From Gordionus sp. m RMFG-2023 (Eukaryota > Nematomorpha > Gordioida > Chordodea > Parachordodidae), in the NCBI RefSeq assembly GCF_954871325.1, contig NC_088778.1, forward strand, positions 20,569,120 to 20,633,119: a stretch of 64,000 nt of DNA, given 5' to 3'. A program made the translations under genes and the position numbers. This document shows positions 1 to 10,071 of the stretch, in pieces. Below the pieces are notes generated by a model that saw only the letters and a program-made list of their open reading frames with translations, ran no database searches and was not told where the DNA came from. Every line of letters starts with the position of its first letter. Position 1 is the stretch's first letter.

Positions 1-1
1 C

Positions 2-1309
2 AAAGAAAATGAAAACACTATCAAAAAATTTTTTCGTTTACTAAAAGAAAAGAATTATAATCATGATAGCTCAATAGCTGACACTATTTTATGCCCTTTA
101 TCAGATATAGAATATGAACAAAACCCAATTAATATTAGACTTAGTGATGCGTCAGGTTAAATACTCAATTAAAAATATTTTGCATAAAAAAAGTATATAA
201 ATTAATTATTTTCCTACATGTTATGAAATATAATATAGCTATACAACTTTACTTTTTTTCCACAGAATAATGAGCATTTTTTTCTCTTTATATTAATTAG
301 AAATAGGGATAAGTCCTACAGAGAATGATTTGCCACTTTCATCTTCATTTTTGTGTTTAGGCAATTTTGGCAAGGCCATAAAAATTTCGACATCGTTATA
401 TGGTCATCACGATTACTTAACAAGACCTAATCATGATATTGAAAAATCTGACTCCAGTTATAATCACTTTATTCTAGATCACAACAACAATAATTTATAT
501 TCACTGCACCTTGACAACCAAAATAAAGGTGTCTTTATATTTATAAATATAATTTTTGTATAGAGTTTACTAATATTAACTTGCTTCTTTCCCTATATAA
601 TTAGATTAAATATTTACCTTTGTTATCTCCCGGATCTTCTTTTGGTCATCCTATTAAAAATTATGCTTGGAAAGCAGTTTAATTTAAATTATTTTTATAG
701 ATAAAGCTAAGCACTGAAATTTAATTGGTGAAAAAAATATTAATTTTTATTTTAATATAAGTTTTTTGGAGTGTTCACCTAGGAAAAATATTATAAAAAA
801 TAATTAAATGCTTTTAAAATAATATTAATTGTATATATAAAGAATCTCAAAATTATCAAGTCCCAACACTCGCTCATAATCCAATTGCTGAAATAAATAA
901 GGAAGATGCGATAGAAAAAGACATAATTCCTACCAAAATATCATATACTCCGTCGGAAATCAATAATTTTTCTTTTCCAGTGACAAATTTGGATGATTAT
1001 TCACCAACAGATACGTCCAGCACTTATAGTGATCAAAATGTGGTATTGAATTGCGATATATCATTACGAGGCTCACAAATGATTGATGATAATACATCTT
1101 TGAATAATATTCGAATATCGAAAAATATCAGCGACCATCATTTTTTCAACAGCTCAATAATAAAATCTTTATCTGCGGATGACACATTATTTAAACATTA
1201 TAAAAATAAGATATCAAATTGGAAAGATATAAACGTTTATTTTTCATTGAAAGGCAAAACACTTAAGAGTTATAATGATATTGAAGATTGTCATAAGTTT
1301 TCTTTTTAA
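2..1309 (+). CDS. 3' part of an unidentified three-exon host gene
   Basis: Three open segments join through consensus-like splice sites with one consistent phase. Exon a is 2-155 (ends cag|gtt), exon b 322-528 (starts after acag, ends aag|gtg), exon c 843-1309 (starts after aaag, ends at taa 1307-1309). Both introns (166 and 314 bases) are phase 1, and the split codons restore Glu each time, which is strong support that this is a real spliced gene. The 5' part lies outside the window. The encoded tail is about 275 residues, rich in Asn, Ser, Asp and Ile, and looks low-complexity and probably disordered. It has no signal peptide, membrane segment or motif that I recognise. The acceptor of exon c has a weak pyrimidine tract. 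The product is unknown; a regulatory protein with a disordered C-terminus is only a guess. The structure is supported, the function is not. Confidence 0.7.
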
Positions 1310-1810
1310 ATAAATATATCTTATTGTTAAAATCGCTTATTTATTTAGATAAACAAAATTTATGTTACGCATTTCAATAACGTTAAGAACTTGTTAAAAT
1401 GAATATATTAAACATTCCACTTTAATTTTATAATAAGATTAGACTTTTTAATATATTTTCATTTTTCAGACAAAATCTAATCATTGTATACTGATCTTTG
1501 CACATTTTTTAAATATTGATATAATGTTTGTACTTTTGTAACTAGTTTATATTAATCTTTATATCACTCTTCATTCCATTTTTTAAATAAAGAATTTATT
1601 TGTATTGGTTACCATTAAAAATTGAATTTGTATTCAAAATACAACCAACGGCAATTATTTCATTCTTAAATTTTCAAATACAAAAAATGTATTTATATTT
1701 ATCAGTATTTTTTTATAACCTAATATAAAATTTTCTTAGTTATACAAATGTAAAATTAATAAATTTTGATAATCTGAAAGTAATTTGCTAACTTTTAAAA
1801 AAATATATTA
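1310..1810. other. AT-rich 3' flank without a gene
   Basis: Apart from the poly(A) candidate I see no ORF, repeat or RNA gene here. It is taken as the 3' UTR and intergenic sequence of the gene at 2-1309. Confidence 0.5.
1586..1591 (+). promoter_or_regulatory. Candidate poly(A) signal AATAAA
   Basis: AATAAA lies about 280 bases after the stop of the upstream gene, followed by T-rich sequence. A second AATAAA overlaps the stop codon at 1309-1314 but is probably too close to serve. In DNA this AT-rich the hexamer also occurs by chance. Confidence 0.35.
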
Positions 1811-1949
1811 GGGCATCAAATGCTCCACTACTAAGCCGTCACGTCATAAATGAATGCCACCATCAACTTTTTCATGTTTTTGTAAAATATTTTATCATGT
1901 GCCTTTTTATTTCCGCCTTTAAATAAAACTATTTTTTAATATAATACAA

Positions 1950-2275
1950 CTCTAATGGTCTCCAGGAAAGTAACATCTGATGAAATTCAACATAATTTAA
2001 AAGAAATATCTAGATGACAAATTTCTAAAACTTAAAAGATTAATCGTTCTGCTGTCAGAGACATCATAGGAAGTATAATAATGTTAATATAGAGGCAAAT
2101 ATCCTGGATCTTCAAAATAAACAAAAATGAGAGAGTTTGAAAAAAATTATTTAATTATGGGTCAGAATGGAAATGGAATATGCTAAATTCAGTTATTTCT
2201 ATTTCTGTTAATACATGTTTACGTATAATTCATTCTATGGATTTTTCTAAAGTAAAATAATTTGATTTAAAACAT
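1950..2275 (+). pseudogene. Tc1/mariner-like transposase N-terminus, decayed
   Basis: From ATG 1954 the reading starts MVSRKVTSDEIQHNLKEIS and, past stops, gives INRSAVRDIIGSI. This resembles the helix-turn-helix of Tc1-like transposases (a 'S.xTVRxII' type recognition helix). Further on, ISVNTCLRIIHSMDFSK resembles the second Tc1 helix-turn-helix ending before the linker. Several stops interrupt it and no catalytic DDE part follows. The match is by eye to the family pattern only, and I could not place terminal inverted repeats. An unrelated AT-rich ORF scrap is possible. Confidence 0.35.
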
Positions 2276-2946
2276 TTTTTATTTATAACTTCTAGTTAGG
2301 CTATTCCCAAACAAAACGTTTTCGATGAATGTTTTTCACAATATTTTTTTACATAACAATATACTATTTTATAAATATACATGTAGCTTAGCTTGGATTT
2401 ATTTAAGGAAAGGGTTATGAGAAATCGTGATAAATTATTATTGATTATCCCATGATTATTAATATTTTGATGGGTAATATCTTAATATCATCGCCATTAA
2501 GGTTGGCTAAACAGTTGTAATGGTATGTCTTGGTTCGACTTATTACTAAACAGCCGCCTATTTAGTATCTACTAAACGGTCTAAAAAGCAAAAGAAACAT
2601 TTTAAAAAACGAGAAAATAAATATGAAAAATAATGATGCCATCAAGTACTTAACAAAATTGGATGTCTTAGTTCAAAAGCTGTTTAATCTAGGATTTTGC
2701 GGGGCCCATATCTATAACTAAATATAAATTATTATAAAACGATTCACACTTGCGTCTGACATAGTATATACTGATTACCTGCTGACAATAAACGCATTAC
2801 TATTGTTAGTTCGAAAATTTTAGGGTAAGGTTATTACGCAATGTTTTAAAAATAATTAATTTAATTGGTAGAATGTATAATTATCATAAAGTAAATATTT
2901 TATGTCTTTATTTAAAAACGACGAGTATATATAATTAAATATAATA
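2276..2946. other. AT-rich spacer
   Basis: No gene is supported. A short GC-richer patch at 2695-2712 (gcggggccc) resembles a patch near 4375 and may be a MITE remnant. Nothing else is recognisable. Confidence 0.4.
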
Positions 2947-4323
2947 TAATGTTTTTGTTTTTTTGAAAAATTTATGAACGGCGTTCCTTTTATTTTTTGA
3001 CGAACTTTGAACGTAACGCGTTCCTTTTTTTAAGACGAACGCGTTCTAATTTAGCGTTCGTTCAATTTTAAAAACACTTTTCACTTTTATTTATTTGAAA
3101 AATTTAATATCTGAATTTTTTATACTTTATAATCAGTTTTCCTTTTTTCACATTTCAATTTTTTTGACACGCCATTATTATAGCTTATTAATTTGAATAT
3201 TATTGTTTATATTTTAATTTAATAGATTAGCATAAGCATGGATATTATTATTTCATCATAATTTGATTCTGAAAATTCAAAATCAGATGAATTAACATTT
3301 TACTATAACCCAAATATGATAATTATTTACAGTAACATCCTATATTGAAGGAACTAATTCAATACTTACTAAATGTAAAATGTGTCCAAAATGTATTATA
3401 TTAGTTTCAAAATCTTCAAGTTCCAATTTAAAACGAAATTTGGTTGTAATATTAATTATTTATTAACTATGTAAAATCATTAAATTTAAAGAAAAATGCA
3501 CTTGGAAATTTGACCCTAACAATAACGATAGTTATTTTAAAATTAAAAAAAAATTAGTGGCCTAAAATATGGTCAACTATAGATAGACGCAGTATTAAAT
3601 GGGATTAATAAAAGGTATTAAACCTATCACTATCAAATTAATTACATATATTTTATCTTTTTAAAGATTTGAACATATATATGAAGATCAATATGTTCTT
3701 TCTGCAATTATACATCCAGTATTAAAGCTTCAATGGCCATGATAAAACTTCCACAAAACGAACTTATAGAAAATAAACTTATAGAATTATTGAAAAAATG
3801 CATTGACAATTCTAGAAATGATAATGCAAGAACTTTTAATTTCGAGATATCCTTTTTTTTTGACGAGGAAGATTGGAGAAGCTTATCTCAATTTTTTGAA
3901 GCAAAGGACAAAACAAGTTTTTAATAAATTCCCCACTTTAAAAGAGTTGTTTATTAAGCATAATACCGCAATCCCCTCATATCTGCCCCTGTAGAGCGCG
4001 TTTTTAGTTTAGCTAATGCCGTATCTGCCAAGCGTCAGATGGAAATTTTGAAAAACAATTATTAAAAATTAATACGAAAAATTTTTTGTAAATAAAAATA
4101 TATTTTTATTCACTATATTATATTGTATTATAATTATATTATCAAAATAAAACTATATTATTTTTTAACATGGCTAATATATTGTGTTAAAAAATATAAG
4201 ACATTTATTTATTTAATTTAAAAAAAAATTTATCATAAAATTTTGAACGAATGTGAACTCGCTCCTTTTTTTTGAAAGTGAACATGAACAAGTTAGATTT
4301 TTTTAGAAATATTTACAGCACTA
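2947..4323 (+). mobile_element. hAT-1 copy 1, decayed hAT transposon
   Basis: The element is bounded by an 8-base direct repeat atataata (2939-2946 and 4324-4331), the target-site length of hAT elements. It ends in cagcacta, the complement of the tagtgctg start seen in its second copy at 23097-24251. Subterminal repeats of a 'gaacgcgttc' motif occur at both ends (about 2990-3065 and 4245-4290), as is usual for transposase-binding regions. The body matches the other copy along its length but about 45 bases are missing just inside the 5' end. It carries broken transposase sequence (next entry), so it is no longer autonomous. Confidence 0.8.
3676..4060 (+). pseudogene. hAT-1 transposase C-terminal remnant
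   Basis: Two short overlapping frames (ORFs at 3733-3924 and 3803-3994) cover the end of a hAT transposase. Around 3985-4045 the codons read SAPVERVFSLANAVSAKR, the '(S/A)P.ERVFS' start of the hAT dimerisation domain (Dimer_Tnp_hAT). The first ORF includes DEEDW, like the acidic-Trp lead into that domain. Frame changes between the pieces and the loss of the N-terminal two thirds make it a pseudogene. The minus-strand copy at about 23350-23700 has the same end with further substitutions (PAECVFS). Confidence 0.7.
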
Positions 4324-4392
4324 ATATAATATAATGTAATATGAGAGTGAGGTTGCGGGGGGAGGGGTGCCCGTTCCTCGGGGCCCTGCTAT

Positions 4393-4640
4393 TGTTCCTA
4401 GTTGGGGATCCTTGGATCGAAGCCATCTACCGTGTCGTCCGCCGTCAGATTTAACGTCTTATCAAATATAGCCGGATTGATATCCCTCACGAGGTCAGCT
4501 ATCGCATCATATCTATTCCGTTGGTAATATGCAAAGTACTATATATTTTTTAAATAAGGTTCTACATCTATTCTCACAGATCTCGCCTCTTTGAAGCTTG
4601 GCAATTGGTCATCCCTAACAATTCCCTCATGCTGATTATT
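4393..4640 (-). pseudogene. Unidentified ORF remnant, GC-richer than its surroundings
   Basis: On the minus strand a reading frame from about 4640 to a stop at 4393-4395 is open except for one stop near the middle. It contains FKEARSVRIDVEPYLKNI and, after the stop, YQRNRYDAIADLVRDINPA and DDTVDGFDPRIPN. Base composition is more balanced than its neighbours, and the frame looks protein-like. A diverged second copy of part of it (MTIRMDIKSYL, matching SVRIDVEPYL) lies upstream on the same strand at about 4683-4728, so the source may be repeated. I do not recognise the family; a gag-like or host exon remnant are both possible. Confidence 0.4.
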
Positions 4641-4923
4641 CTCTAAAGCTCCTTAAAAATGATATATCATCTGCTATTTTTATTGCTTAAATAAGATTTT
4701 ATATCCATTCTTATGGTCATACCTTTTTAGAGCCTTTTTTTAATTAATAGCTTAGAAAATACAAAAGTGTTGATATAAGCGATGATAAAAATGGTCAGCA
4801 TGGGCCTTTACCGTTCTAGATCTACGGGTAGCCAAGAAAATTCCATGATTCGACAAAATAATGTTATACCTATTTCATAAAAACTATATAGTTATATCAA
4901 ATAATCGATCATAATATTTATTT

Positions 4924-5065
4924 ATACTAGGGTGCCTCACTAGCCAAACCTTCTGCCAGTGGTTAAGCCTGTGAATCATAAATAGTAGTAAGTAACAAAT
5001 GGTGACTGATTTTGCGGGGATTACCGGGGCTAAATTCTCCTCGGGCAATAACGGGGCCCTAGTAT
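4924..5065. mobile_element. Short GC-richer MITE-like element
   Basis: A 142-base block with inverted ends atactaggg and ccctagtat is GC-richer than the AT-rich flanks. No target-site duplication is evident. It may be a non-autonomous DNA transposon remnant or a chance inverted pair. Confidence 0.25.
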
Positions 5066-5139
5066 CAATTCATATTTATGACATTAACAATCCGTTTGGC
5101 AAATAGTTTAAAGAGAACTCATTACTAGCAAAATAAGAA

Positions 5140-5425
5140 AAAAATTGCATTATCAGAGATATTCTGCCCTTATATTACATAATGAAATTCAGCTTGCACT
5201 TGATGACCTATCAATAGATTTGGAGGTTTTTTTTATGAAAGTCTACAATTACTTTTTAATATATATTGTAAGAACTGAAAAACTTGAATTGGTTGAGCTT
5301 GGATATAAACAACTTTATCACTCAAAAATACGGTGGTGTTCTTTATTCCTTGTGTCCCACGATTTCTTGAAATGTATGAAGCATTAAAATTGTACTTTCC
5401 TTCAAATATTAATCTACCATATATT
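5140..5425 (+). pseudogene. hAT-type transposase fragment
   Basis: The ORF 5145-5387 (80 codons) contains the pattern ALDDLSIDLE, then a run ending RTEKLELVELGYKQLYHSK and IRWCSLFLVSHDFLKCMK. This matches the region of hAT-like transposases where 'E.L..FC.F....Y..LL.h..TRWLSL...i.RiL' precedes the third catalytic residue. The expected T of TRW is I here. The frame continues after a stop with FLQILIYHI, so it is a broken internal fragment; no termini were placed. Confidence 0.5.
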
Positions 5426-5659
5426 ATCATTTTTGAAAATGATTTAAACGAATCATATCCTCTGCTCATTCCTCGATGAATATGTTTGATGCAGCGTCTA
5501 CATGGCAAGATATTCTTTAACAGCTACCCTTCTCCCCTCTCAACTTATACCTACCCTCATAAAAAAAATTACCATGATTAATTAAACGTTTTTAATTATA
5601 ATGGTATACTCCCTTTATATATATTAAAAAGAATAACTTAAATTATCACCACTCATAAG

Positions 5660-7097
5660 TAGTGTTAGAAAAAGTCGAGTTTTCACCTAAACCCGAACTC
5701 GGACCCTGAACCCTCGTATTTTGGCTGAACCCGGACCCGGAACCCTTTTAAAAGTGAAGGGTTCAAGGGTTCTTAGGTGTCATAAAAATTTTTAAAAATA
5801 AAAATATTTTAAAAATAATATAAATTTTTTAAAACTTTATTAACTTTTTTTTGTGGAATCATTTATTTTATCTTCGAGTTTTTCTTTCAATTTTCTTCCT
5901 GGACTTCCATTTTATTTTAGAGATTGATATCATTAGTGTAGTTAATAATATTTTATTATGTAAATTTTTTAATATGCTATGTTATAGAAATACGTTGATT
6001 TTTTAAAATGAATTGTGTAATAATATTTTAATTTAAATGATATTGCACAACACGTTGGTCCTCAATTTGTATGATGCTAGAACGATTATTAAGTTTGAAA
6101 GATTTTTGTAATGATTTATAGGAGCATGTGAAGTCATTTTATCGGAAGATGATTGGTGCCAAATAAAGGACCTCACTAGTGTATTAGTTCCTTTAAAAAC
6201 AATTATGTTTATTTGATTTTTATGACATATGGATTAGATGCCTATTAGATTTATAAAAATTTACAGTCCTTTTTATACGAAATTTTAGAAAACATGAAAA
6301 TTCGAGAGCAACAATATTTGCAAAATAGTGTTGTATACGCTTCTATATATTTAGACCCTCGATATCAAGTTTTATTGAGTATTGAGCAAAATCAATAAAG
6401 ACCATCTTAAGGATTTATGGCATACGCAAAACTCCATTATTTACAATATATTGGAGGCTACGACAATACTTACTGATTGTAGTGATAATAATAATAATGA
6501 TAGCAACATTGGATCTTGAAATTTTACTTTAAGATAGAGAAAAAAAAAATCAAATTATCAACAGATAGAAAGGAGAGATCAAAAAATGCCTATTGCATCT
6601 TTAATAGTAAAGTTCTCAGAAGTTAGGAGAATAAATAAGGATATAAATATTTTAAAATTATGGGAAGAAAATTCTTCAATATATCCAGAATTATATATCT
6701 TATCTAGAATCTTCATGGCTGTACTGGCGACACAAGTACAATAATTTTATAAAGATAACTATCTATTTTAGGTAAGAGAACCTGAATTTTCATCTTTGAA
6801 ATATATATTGTCTACTTTACAAAAAAATCTCAAGGATGATATTTTAGAAGATATTATGATTGTGCGATTGAATAAAACATTTAAAATATAAATTATCTCT
6901 TTTAAATTTTTCATTTGTAAATTTCGAATATGTATATATTGAAGTATAATAAAATTAATCAAAAAAAAAATCTTATTTTGAGTCATTATTTTTATGTTCC
7001 CTGAACCCGAACCCTGGACCTTTTCAATTTTATTCCTGTACCCGGACCTGGACCCATTTTTTTGTCGAAGGGTACATATCCCTGGTTTTTACGACTA
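5660..7097 (+). mobile_element. hAT-2 element with a decayed transposase
   Basis: Both ends carry 'aacccgaaccctg'-type repeats (about 5688-5760 and 7000-7060), and the outer ends tagtgttagaaaaa and ..tttttacgacta are roughly inverted. Between them a plus-strand transposase remnant (about 6120-6890) shows hAT landmarks in order: SEDDW, LDPRYQ near 6352 (the 'LDPR(Y/F)K' motif), and YPELYILSRIFMAVLATQ, which corresponds to the 'YP.L..lA...L..pATS' entry to the dimerisation domain. Many stops and shifts break it. No matching 8-base flank was found, so the boundaries are approximate. Confidence 0.6.
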
Positions 7098-8162
7098 TGA
7101 ACTCGAGTTAGAGCTGCAAAACTCATTTCAAATTGAGTTGCTCAATGAGCCGCATGAATTGGATCGATGAATCGGGGTCAGAGTTGCTTCAATGAGTCGG
7201 CTACAAAATCAGTTGAGAGTCGGCTCTAATTTATTTTGAATCGTCTTGCTAGTATTTATCGAAGAAAATATTAAAATATTTTGGCCACTTTTAAATATTT
7301 AAAGATATTATTATCTACTCCCAAGAATAATAAGATTTTCTATTATTCTGGTTTTAACATAATTAAAGTTTTTGAAATAGTTTCGATGTTTAATGTTGGA
7401 AAAATTATTTAGATGTAAATGGAGTTCAAGTTGAATTAACTGGAAAGATGCATCGATATCATAATATAAAGTGGAATTTAAGAGATTAAAACATTATTTT
7501 CTTTCAAATAACATTCTCAGAACTTTTAAAACTGACTTTTTTAAAAAAATTAAGTTTATGTTATTTTATCGTAAAGTTTCTAAAAACAATGTAGAATGAG
7601 ATATTCAACAGGATACTAAACACTTTTTTAAAAATATTTTTCCCTTTCCTCGTCCTCCCATTTTCCATGTAAAAGTTAGATATAGTTTTTGACATTTACT
7701 TCAGAAGGGGTAAAGTTTATTTAAAAAAATTTAATCTTTTAAATATTCTTATTTGTCGAAGGACTCATTTATTGATGACAGGAGGGAAGGGAATTAATAG
7801 GGAATAGGATCGAAGTAAATTAATTTATAGTTTTTCTAAGGTAATATTCATGGTTTAGATTTCTTTTTTTTATATAATTATTTAAGATCTAAAAAAAATT
7901 TGTGGAGAGAAAGGTGGTGTGAATTTTTATTTGAAATAAACTAATTAATCGAACATTTTTGCCCAAATTCTTTTAAATACTTTTTATAGTATGGTTTGTG
8001 ACTTTTCCCTTCTATTTTTTCTAATAGAAATTGACTACCGATTTTCAGAGGCATCATTATTGTATTCTCCAACATGTATATAAATCTAGGTTAATAAAAT
8101 AATAAAAAATGTTTTAAATTTTTTTTATCATCTATACTTTTTACAATAACTTTTTATCAAAT
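7098..8162. other. AT-rich stretch with a short repeat-rich patch
   Basis: At 7105-7235 the patterns 'aactcat..gagttg' and 'gagtcggct' recur in both orientations and may be the subterminal part of another lost hAT element. From 7240 to 8160 I see only AT-rich DNA with no supported gene. Confidence 0.35.
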
Positions 8163-8215
8163 TTAACCCTTCAATACTCTGGTGGGGTATGTGAAACCCC
8201 AGGCATGCTAGAAAT
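8163..8215 (+). repeat. piggyBac-like left terminus at TTAA
   Basis: TTAA at 8163-8166 is followed by cccttcaatactctgg and an imperfect inverted pair ggggt..acccc. piggyBac-family elements insert at TTAA and begin with CCC, with this kind of 'CCCTT..AATRC' start in many invertebrate members. The matching transposase scrap lies beyond two LINE copies at 11467-11900. The right terminus was not found. Confidence 0.45.
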
Positions 8216-8560
8216 TATATTACATAAAAACGATTAAATATTATGATCTGGAATCTTCAGTAGCTTCATCAAATATATCTTAGAATTTATATTCCAAATT
8301 TCATATATTTTGGTTGAGTAGTAAGATATAAGCATTTTGTGACTGATTGGGGTAAGTAAATTTGTAATTTTTTAAGAAATTTTTTTTTAAAATTATTTAA
8401 ATTATAAATATATATACTACTATATTATAAAATTTATTAAAACAAAATTTAAATATCTTATATTTTGAATGAGATATATGAAAAAGAAAACGTAAAGATT
8501 TTCTCTGGTGGAGTTATTTTATTATTATTTTTCACCAGCTGAAACATTTCTCAAATTATT
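8216..8560. other. AT-rich interior, possibly piggyBac-derived
   Basis: This stretch lies between the piggyBac-like end and the first LINE copy. No ORF or motif is supported. It contains an inverted pair ctctggtgga..tcaccag near 8503-8540. Confidence 0.25.
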
Positions 8561-8577
8561 TTTCTAATTTATAAAGA

Positions 8578-10063
8578 TTATTCAATGCATATTATTCATG
8601 CTGGCCGCAAATCTCCTAAAATCCCGATAATGAAGGGTTTGAAACAAGGTTGTGTTCTATCGCTTCTCTTATTTAACTTTATTACAAATCATATTATTTT
8701 AAAAGTTAGAAATTTACATTCGGCGTCCTCAGGAGATTTAAATATTATCACTTTTGCAGATGATTTATGCCTTGTAGGAGAATCGGTGTCAGACATCCAA
8801 TCAGTTATTAACTGTATCATTGTAGAGACGGGACACTTTGGTCTGACATTAAATAAAGAAAAGACGAAAATGATGACATCGTTTTATACTTCCTCGCAGG
8901 CGACCCTAAATATTGATGGTAATACGATTACAGAAGCGGATATTCTAAAATATTTAGGGGTCCTATTGGATAAGAAAGGTGGTACAAAGAAAGATCAACA
9001 CTTTAAATTCAATAAAACTAGGGTAAAGTACAGGTCCTTGATGAAGATTTGGTCATCTAGACAAATATCTATTCCTTTAAAGATAAGACTCTTTAAAGTC
9101 TTAATATTAGCTTCCTTATACTATGGTATGGAAACCTGGAACGATAATATATCTGATAATAACAAGATGCAAGTTTTTATAAACAAATGTTTAAGATATT
9201 TAACTAGGACCTTTTATCCGCGAAACACTACTAATTATATGTTATGGGCATATACTTCCTATTCATAAAACAATAGAATATAAGAAAATTGAGTTGGTGG
9301 GCCATATTTTGAGACACCCCTTGAATAATTTAATCCATCAGGCACTTATAGATCAATCCCCTAAGACACTGCTTTTAAACTTTTTTTATTCCATAAAAGC
9401 AGTTGGTTTGGGAGAATTTTAAGATCCTTGACTGAATTAGATTTATCTTGGGATTTCCTAAAGAGAGCTTCGATTGACAGGAAAGTCTTCAAACATATTT
9501 TAAGACTTATATATGAACATATGACGAATACTTGCAGAAGATTTATATTTTGTTAAGGAGTTTCCAAGGGAATCTATATCATTATTGGAACTAATATCTT
9601 AGAGTTCAAGCCTCTATTTTAAAGTAATTAAATTGTTTTTAATTATTGGTGATTAAATTGAATCATATTATACAGGATATAAATTAATTATTAAAGATAC
9701 GGAGTTGTATTTGGTTATTTATTAAATGGATAATGGCACCTTTAATGTCCCTTAGAAATTCTTAACTTAAATTAATATTTTTAGACCATTGTATTTGGAA
9801 GATTTTATTTTAAAATGATTTTCTATTCTTTATTCTACTTCTCATTATAACTTATTTATATTTCTACTTCCTGCTAATTTTAAATATGCTACTTTATTGG
9901 TAGAGGGTTTAGTTCCACTCATAAATTATTTTCTGGGTAATAGGTTTGTCGGTATCCTGAGAAAAAAATCGGCTTAATTATATGAAGGATAGGCCTTCAT
10001 ATAATTCACGTTCGCTCATTTTGGGCAGGTCTGTGACCAATGTGCAAGATAAGATAAGATAAG
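8578..10063 (+). mobile_element. LINE copy 1, 5'-truncated non-LTR retrotransposon
   Basis: The copy starts inside the reverse transcriptase, runs through the 3' UTR and ends in the short tandem tail gataagataagataag at 10048-10063. Such tails of simple repeats replace poly(A) in several LINE clades. 5' truncation is the normal result of incomplete target-primed reverse transcription. The 3' UTR shares segments with copy 2 (for example gataatggc..cctttaatgtcc and the final 'gggcaggtc..gaccaa.gtgcaagataag'). A perfect 13-base hairpin at 9976-10006 has no counterpart in copy 2. Confidence 0.8.
8585..9268 (+). pseudogene. LINE reverse transcriptase, C-terminal half
   Basis: The frame of 228 codons covers the palm and thumb of a non-LTR reverse transcriptase. 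MKGLKQGCVLSLLLFNFITN is motif B, and FADD near residue 57 (8753-8764) carries the two catalytic aspartates of motif C. LNKEKTKMM is motif D and ADILKYLGVLLDK motif E. Then come SLYYGMETWND and the CLRYLTRTFYPRNTTNYMLW thumb/linker seen in RTE/CR1-like elements. The first catalytic aspartate (motif A), fingers and endonuclease are missing through 5' truncation. After 9268 the frame shifts; the expected 'I..R..ELVGHILRH' continues near 9270-9330 in another frame. It cannot be functional. Confidence 0.85.
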
Positions 10064-10071
10064 AACATTTA

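Noticed and set aside
10048-10063. GATA-factor binding cluster
   Set aside because: The gataag runs are the terminal tails of LINE copies, present at the same place in both.
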